The notes beneath the pieces were generated by a model. That model was not told the origin of the DNA. It was given only the letters and a program-made list of their open reading frames with translations, and did not search any database. The position numbers and the translations under genes are program-made. From Actinomyces massiliensis 4401292 (GTDB lineage Bacteria; Actinomycetota; Actinomycetes; Actinomycetales; Actinomycetaceae), in contig NZ_JH711482.1 of NCBI RefSeq assembly GCF_000269805.1, forward strand, positions 460,542 to 524,541: a DNA stretch of 64,000 nt, read 5' to 3'. Below are positions 59,585-64,000 of the stretch, piece after piece. How positions within the stretch are numbered: the first letter of the stretch is position 1; each line of letters begins with the position of its first letter.

Positions 59585-60142
59585 TCATGGAGCGTCCAAG
59601 GGGCGCCGAGCATCACTGGACATCAGTGATGCTTCACTGAGCGTCAGCTCGACGCCGCCCACGCGAACGCCCCAGCGGCAGGTGGTCCAGTTCAGCACAT
59701 CGCGCACCCGGACGCCGACCTGCTCACGGCCGGCCAGGACCTGCTCCAGGTCCATGGCCCCGACGACGTGACGCAGCGTGGTGATGACCAGCTGCTCACA
59801 GGCCTCCAGATAGTTGGGGACCTGATAGGTGGTGCGCACGGGGTCGATCACCTGGAAGTAGACGGTCAGGTCAGTACTCACCACCAGGCCGTCGGAGGTG
59901 GTCACCTGTCTCGGTGACATGACCATCTCCTGCTCACGCAGGTCCACCATGCTGCGCTCACGGTCGATGAAGGGCATGAGGAGGTGGAGCCCGGCCCGGT
60001 ACTCGGCGTGGAACCTCCCCCGCCGTTCGACGATGAGCGCGCAGGACCGCGGAACGAGTCGCACCGCGCGGAAGACGGCAATGCCGCCGAACAGGGCCAG
60101 CAGCAGCAGGATCAAGGACCAGACATCAGTCGGCTCGTTCAC
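59585..60142 (-). CDS. Truncated band-7 paralogue
   Basis: The 185-residue protein aligns with the first 185 residues of the downstream band-7 protein: a membrane anchor, IVERRGRFHAEYRAGLHLLMPF and VITTLRHVVGAMDLEQVL. It then ends in a short unrelated tail (SSDARRPLDAP) and lacks the coiled-coil that oligomerises the ring. It most likely arose by tandem duplication and 3' loss. It could be a shortened modulator or a decaying copy. Confidence 0.8.
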   Translation of the reverse strand: MNEPTDVWSLILLLLALFGGIAVFRAVRLVPRSCALIVERRGRFHAEYRAGLHLLMPFIDRERSMVDLREQEMVMSPRQVTTSDGLVVSTDLTVYFQVIDPVRTTYQVPNYLEACEQLVITTLRHVVGAMDLEQVLAGREQVGVRVRDVLNWTTCRWGVRVGGVELTLSEASLMSSDARRPLDAP

Positions 60143-60169
60143 CCGGAGCGCCTCCTGAACCGGCCCGGC

Positions 60170-60637
60170 TCACGCCGGCTGCCCGCCGGCGGGGACCCCC
60201 ACCGGCGCCACGACGGCTATGGCGCCGTCGATGCTGGTAACACGGACCGGATCGCCCACGTCAAGACGCGGGACTCCACCGCCAAGATTCTCAGCCAGGC
60301 GAGCGCTCCACTCCTCACCGCCCAGACGAATCCGACCCCCATGAACGTCAACAGCCGTCAGCGCAATAGCCTCACGCCCGATGAGAGCCTCGGCATTCGT
60401 ACGCATGTCGGGCGTTCCCTCAGTCAGACGACGCTTCGCCCAGGGCCTGATAGCCACGAGAAGAAGCACCGAGATCACGGCGAAGACGAGAACCTGAATC
60501 CACAGGGGAGCACCGAGGGCGGCCGCCACGGCCCCTCCCAGCGCTCCGCCTGCGAACATGAGGAACGTCAAGTCGGCGGTGAGCGTCTCAATGACGCCCA
60601 TGACGAGGGATGCGCCGAGCCACCAGAGCCAAGCCAT
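60170..60637 (-). CDS. NfeD family membrane protein
   Basis: The 155-residue protein has three or four hydrophobic segments (about 3-80) and a C-terminal OB-like NfeD domain (about 90-145: EALIGREAIALT, GRIRLGGEEWSARL, GDPVRVTSIDGAIAVV). It is the short NfeD1b type, without the ClpP-like protease part. It usually partners a band-7 protein, encoded just downstream. Confidence 0.92.
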   Translation of the reverse strand: MAWLWWLGASLVMGVIETLTADLTFLMFAGGALGGAVAAALGAPLWIQVLVFAVISVLLLVAIRPWAKRRLTEGTPDMRTNAEALIGREAIALTAVDVHGGRIRLGGEEWSARLAENLGGGVPRLDVGDPVRVTSIDGAIAVVAPVGVPAGGQPA

Positions 60638-60679
60638 CGTGTTTCTCCTTCGTATGCGATTCGGCGGCTGGTTAGCGGC

Positions 60680-61492
60680 TCAGGCGAGATGACGACCCGT
60701 GGGGGGCACGGCCGCACCGCGCGCGGTGTAGCGCCCGCGGTCCCAAGTGATCTCCAGCGGCAGGCCGAACGTTGTTGACATGACAGGGTCGGCCAGAACC
60801 TCGGTCAAAGGACCGGCCGCCACCGTCTCGCCCTGCCGCAGCGCGAGTGCGTGCGTGAAACCGGTCGGGATCTCTTCGAGGTGGTGAGTGGCCAGGAGTA
60901 TCGAGGGGGATCCCGGCCCCGAGATGATATCGGTCAGGGCGGCCAACAGCTGCTCGCGGCCGGCGACGTCGAGGCCCGAGGCGGGCTCGTCCAGGACGAG
61001 CAGCTCAGGGTCGGGCATGAGCGCGCGAGCGATCTCCACCCGCTTGCGCTCCCCCGAGGAGAGAGTGCCCCAGGCGCGTTCGGCCAGTTCGCCCGCACCG
61101 AGCGCGTCCAGGAGGGCGCGGGCGCGCTCGACGTCGAAATCGTCGTATTCCTCGCGCCATACGCCGATGCGTCCGTAGGAGGCGGAGAGCACGACACTTA
61201 TCACGAGCTCTCCTTCCGGAACCCGGCCCGCCAGGGCCGAGGAGCATAGGCCGATACGGGGATGCAGCTCGGAGACGTCCACGCGCCCCATCCGCTCGCC
61301 CAGGATGTCGGCCGTCCCCGAGGAGGGGAACAGCCTCGCCGCGGCAATGCGTGACACAGTGGTCTTACCCGCGCCATTGGGCCCCAGCAGCACCCAGTGC
61401 TCGCCCTCCTCGACGCTCCAGTTCACATGAGTAAGGATCCGGGTGGTCCCACGGTGGAGCGAAACGTCGTCGAGGCGGAGTACGGAGGTCAT
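60680..61492 (-). CDS. ABC transporter ATP-binding protein
   Basis: The 270-residue ATPase has Walker A LLGPNGAGKTTVSRIAAA (about 34-51), signature TLSSGERKRVEIARAL and Walker B LLVLDEPASGLD. It has no membrane domain and no permease gene beside it. It resembles ModF/YlmA-like ATPases of unclear role. ATG 61492 is chosen because the long upstream frame is not family-like. Confidence 0.87.
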   Translation of the reverse strand: MTSVLRLDDVSLHRGTTRILTHVNWSVEEGEHWVLLGPNGAGKTTVSRIAAARLFPSSGTADILGERMGRVDVSELHPRIGLCSSALAGRVPEGELVISVVLSASYGRIGVWREEYDDFDVERARALLDALGAGELAERAWGTLSSGERKRVEIARALMPDPELLVLDEPASGLDVAGREQLLAALTDIISGPGSPSILLATHHLEEIPTGFTHALALRQGETVAAGPLTEVLADPVMSTTFGLPLEITWDRGRYTARGAAVPPTGRHLA

Positions 61493-61592
61493 GTCTCTAA
61501 CTCTATCGTGCGGGGGTGACGTGAGTCCCACGTCCGAGGGACAAGACTGCCGGAAGGTCCAGCCCGCGCCATAACGGCTAAGGTGCAGCGGC

Positions 61593-62342
61593 GTGAGTCC
61601 TTTCGACCTGCCGGTTTCCGTCGTCCTGGCCCTGTGGGCGCCTCTCCCCTCCTCACGCGGCATCGCAGTCGTTGAGGGAGCCGATGGCGCCCACGAGGTC
61701 AACGACACCGACGACTTCAGCAACCCCGCGGGCGCAGCATCCCCATGGGGGCTGGGCAGACTGCCGCTGCACGCATGGCTCACCGCCTTCGGCCCGTTGT
61801 CACGAGTATCCGCAGTGCTCCCCTCTCCCGCCGATCCCCTGCCGGGCCTGGCGGCAGCCATCGACATCGGTGAATGCGTCCTGCTCGAAGCAACTGCTGG
61901 CCGTCGAGTACTGCTCATCCCAGAGACGACGGGCACGAGTGTGGTCTGGCGGACTGAGGACCTGGTGACCGCCCCGCCTCCTTTCAACGCCGGACAGGCC
62001 CGGCGCGATGTCCACGCAGCCACAGAGGAGGCGATAGACGCCCTGACCGAGCTGGACCTCGCCCGTGAGCGTCCCGAGCTCGCCGACGAGCTCACTGACC
62101 TGGTGACGGCCGCAGTCGACCCGCGAGTAGTGCCGCCATCCTTGGACAGCAGGCACCGCACGCTGCTCGAGCGCTCACTGAGGCTGGCGGCGATCTGCGA
62201 GCTGGCCCTGGCCGACGACGGGGCATCGGCCACCGCTCTCCAGGCGGAACGGCGCACACGGGTGCTGCGCCCCCTGCTGACGACAGCGCGCTACGGAGTC
62301 GCCGCCGCAACCGAGTGGTGGGGGCCGCGATCGTCGTCGTAG
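61593..62342 (+). CDS. Conserved actinobacterial hypothetical protein
   Basis: The 249-residue protein starts at GTG 61593 (MSPFDLPVSVVLALWAP). It has a beta-rich N-terminal half and a helical C-terminal half (ATEEAIDALTELDLARERPELADEL, RLAAICELALAD, RRTRVLRPLLTTARYGVAAATEWW). It is reminiscent of proteins encoded beside glgA/glgC in actinobacteria, but I can name no function. It is divergent from the ABC ATPase and convergent with glgA. Confidence 0.78.
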   Translation: MSPFDLPVSVVLALWAPLPSSRGIAVVEGADGAHEVNDTDDFSNPAGAASPWGLGRLPLHAWLTAFGPLSRVSAVLPSPADPLPGLAAAIDIGECVLLEATAGRRVLLIPETTGTSVVWRTEDLVTAPPPFNAGQARRDVHAATEEAIDALTELDLARERPELADELTDLVTAAVDPRVVPPSLDSRHRTLLERSLRLAAICELALADDGASATALQAERRTRVLRPLLTTARYGVAAATEWWGPRSSS

Positions 62343-62375
62343 TCGCGATCGCAGCCCCCTGCTCCGGATTCGGTC

Positions 62376-63605
62376 TCAGCCGTGGTCCAGAGCCCACCGG
62401 TAGACCTCCATGGTCTGCTCGGCGATCGCCGTCCAGGCGAAGTGCTCCTCCACGCGCTTGCGGGAGGCGACTCCCATGCTCTTGGCCCGGGCCTCATCGG
62501 TGGCCACCGCGGTCAGACGCTCGGCGAGGTCGGCGACGAAGCGCTCCGGGTCGATCGGCGTGCCAGTGCCGTCCTGCATCTGATCGATCGGAACCAGCAG
62601 GCCGGTCTCGCCGTCGACGATGACGTCCGGGATCCCGCCGGTGGCGGAGCCGACCACGGGCAGCCCCATGGCCATGGCCTCCAGGTTGACGATGCCCAGG
62701 GGCTCGTAGACGGACGGGCACACGAAGACGTCAGAGGCGCTCAGGACGGCTTGGAGCTGACGGTGCGGGAGCATCTCCTCGATGAGGATGACGCCGGTCC
62801 GCTTGGCCTGGAGGCCGGCCACGAGGGAATCGACCTCGGCCTTGATCTCCGCGGTATCGGGAGCGCCGGCGCACAGAACGACCTGGATGTCGGCGGGCAG
62901 TTTCTCAACGGCGCGCAGGAGGTGGGGCAGGCCCTTCTGACGGGTGATGCGCCCGACGAAGACCACTGTGGGGCGGGACGTATCGATGCCGTAGCGCCGC
63001 AGAACCTCTTGGCTCTCCGCCTCCCACTCGGCATCGGTCGGTGGGGCCCAGGCATCCAGGTCGATGCCGTTGTGGACGATCTTGACGCGCTCGGGATCCA
63101 CCTGCGGATAGGAGCGCAGAATGTCCTCGCGCATGCCGTGAGAGACGGCGATGACGGCGGTCGCTCCCTCATAGGCCTGACGCTCCGCCCAGGAGGACAG
63201 GGCGTAGCCCCCGCCGAGCTGCTCGGCCTTCCAAGGGCGCATCGGCTCCAGGGAGTGGGCGGACAAGATGTGCGGAATGCTGTAGAGCAGCCCGGACAGG
63301 TGCCCGGCGAGATTGGCGTACCAGGTGTGGGAGTGGACGATGTCGGCGCCCTCCACCCCGGGGACCATCTCCAGATCCACACCGAAGGTGCGCAGGGCCG
63401 CATTGGCGCCGTCGAGCTCAGCGACCTCCGGATAACCGGTCACGCCCGGGTCCGCACCCTCGGTGCCCGGCTCGCGCGGTCCTCCGAAAGCGTGCACGCG
63501 CACATCGGCCAGTGGGCGCAGAACCTTGGCCAGTTCATAGACGTGGACTCCGGCTCCGCCGTAGATGAAGGGTGGGTATTCCTTGGTCAGCAGATCGACC
63601 CTCAT
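62376..63605 (-). CDS. glgA: Glycogen synthase / GT4 glycosyltransferase, actinobacterial GlgA
   Basis: The 409-residue protein is a GT4 enzyme: GGAGVHVYELAKVL at the N-terminus (nucleotide-sugar loop), HSHTWYANLAGHL, VKIVHNGIDLDAW, VVFVGRITRQKGLPHLL and PSVYEPLGIVNLEAMAMGLPVVGSATGG (donor-site E-X7-E). It adds glucosyl units in glycogen or makes maltose-1-phosphate in actinobacteria. It is divergent from glgC, its substrate supplier. Confidence 0.94.
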   Translation of the reverse strand: MRVDLLTKEYPPFIYGGAGVHVYELAKVLRPLADVRVHAFGGPREPGTEGADPGVTGYPEVAELDGANAALRTFGVDLEMVPGVEGADIVHSHTWYANLAGHLSGLLYSIPHILSAHSLEPMRPWKAEQLGGGYALSSWAERQAYEGATAVIAVSHGMREDILRSYPQVDPERVKIVHNGIDLDAWAPPTDAEWEAESQEVLRRYGIDTSRPTVVFVGRITRQKGLPHLLRAVEKLPADIQVVLCAGAPDTAEIKAEVDSLVAGLQAKRTGVILIEEMLPHRQLQAVLSASDVFVCPSVYEPLGIVNLEAMAMGLPVVGSATGGIPDVIVDGETGLLVPIDQMQDGTGTPIDPERFVADLAERLTAVATDEARAKSMGVASRKRVEEHFAWTAIAEQTMEVYRWALDHG

Positions 63606-63879
63606 GGGTTGCGTCTCCTCGCTCGCGCCCTGCGCGCTGTTGAATCAGGTGGCTGGTCCAGGGTGGGAGGGCTCCCGGAACGTGAGCCGCCCCACGCCCG
63701 ACGGTATCGGCTTTGCGCCGACAACGGGGCGGTTTGCGCTATCCAGCGCCCGCATCGCATGAGGCCGCCCGCCGGTGACGACCGACTGATGAGATGGGGT
63801 CAGATGACTGGAGGACCATGGCCCGCTCCGCAGAAAACACATGACGAATACCTCATGAATCACCCCACAGGGTGGCTGG

Positions 63880-63896
63880 GGTCACGTATGGTGACC
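63880..63896 (+). promoter_or_regulatory. Inverted repeat just upstream of glgC
   Basis: GGTCAC (63880-63885) and GTGACC (63891-63896) flank GTATG, ending 2 nt before the glgC start codon. A regulator bound here would block initiation or translation. No Shine-Dalgarno is otherwise clear. Confidence 0.4.
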
Positions 63897-63898
63897 AC

Positions 63899-64000
63899 AT
63901 GGCTCAACCTCGTGTTCTCGCAATCGTCCTGGCAGGCGGTGAGGGCAAGCGCCTCATGCCCTTGACCGTCGACCGCGCCAAGCCCGCCGTCCCCTTCGGG
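63899..64000 (+). CDS. glgC: Glucose-1-phosphate adenylyltransferase GlgC (5' part only)
   Basis: ATG 63899 opens [19 protein letters not shown] followed by [15 protein letters not shown], the nucleotide-binding start of ADP-glucose pyrophosphorylase. It makes ADP-glucose for GlgA. The gene runs off the window after 34 codons. Confidence 0.95.
   Translation, partial: MAQPRVLAIVLAGGEGKRLMPLTVDRAKPAVPFG

Overview
The window is high-GC actinobacterial chromosome, most likely from Actinomyces or a close relative in the Actinomycetaceae. The main reasons are SepH, an actinobacterial-type primary sigma factor, a PASTA kinase beside a class II DAHP synthase, an LAxTG sortase substrate, DUF4193/DUF3710/DUF3159/DUF7455 proteins, and a pyrophosphate-type phosphofructokinase together with a PPK2 polyphosphate kinase. 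It is almost wholly coding. I saw no prophage, transposon, CRISPR array, rRNA or tRNA.

Layout. 1-0.4 kb: the 3' end of a repeat-rich sortase-anchored surface protein and a strong terminator. 0.4-5.4 kb: a potassium/RNA-modification block (TRAM-type RNA methyltransferase, KimA-like APC transporter, divergent CeoB/CeoC RCK pair). 5.4-11 kb: a conserved actinobacterial set (DUF3159, OB-fold, DUF3710, DUF4193, SepH, alkaline-phosphatase-like hydrolase, DUF5998). 11-21.8 kb: topoisomerase IV (parC, parE) with glycerate kinase, an amidohydrolase, a double GNAT protein, an unknown protein and a DUF7455 zinc protein. 22-30.8 kb: a tightly coupled seven-gene minus-strand operon, pnuC - nadR - MoxR AAA ATPase - unknown - HExxH/VWA protein - unknown - PaaK-like adenylating enzyme. 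30.9-44.3 kb: sigA, prenyl synthase, PknL-like kinase, aroG, PPi-phosphofructokinase, membrane proteins, a PaaX-like regulator, an acyltransferase and a DEDDh exonuclease/GIY-YIG fusion. 44.3-54.3 kb: receiver protein, superoxide dismutase, FKBP lipoprotein, ErpA-like protein, ABC-F ATPase, a beta-glucoside-type PTS EIIBCA, PPK2 and a SpoU methyltransferase. 54.3-64 kb: a heterodimeric ABC exporter, NfeD with two band-7 proteins (one truncated), an ABC ATPase, and divergent glgA/glgC.

Most noteworthy. (i) The sigma factor SigA carries, between its acidic N-terminus and region 1.2, a segment of about 80-105 residues that reads like the N-terminal cap of a right-handed beta-helix (pectate-lyase-like) protein. 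(ii) Every junction of the seven-gene operon is a 1-4 nt stop/start overlap, tying NAD-precursor uptake and salvage to a MoxR-VWA chaperone-type module and an adenylate-forming enzyme; I do not recognise this combination as a described system. (iii) Degenerate 9-bp tandem repeats recur at gene ends, in linkers and between genes across the whole window. (iv) PPi-phosphofructokinase and PPK2 together suggest a metabolism that uses pyrophosphate and polyphosphate.

Start codons were adjusted by Shine-Dalgarno sequence, stop/start overlap and family length. Many long open frames antisense to real genes are high-GC artefacts and were left out.
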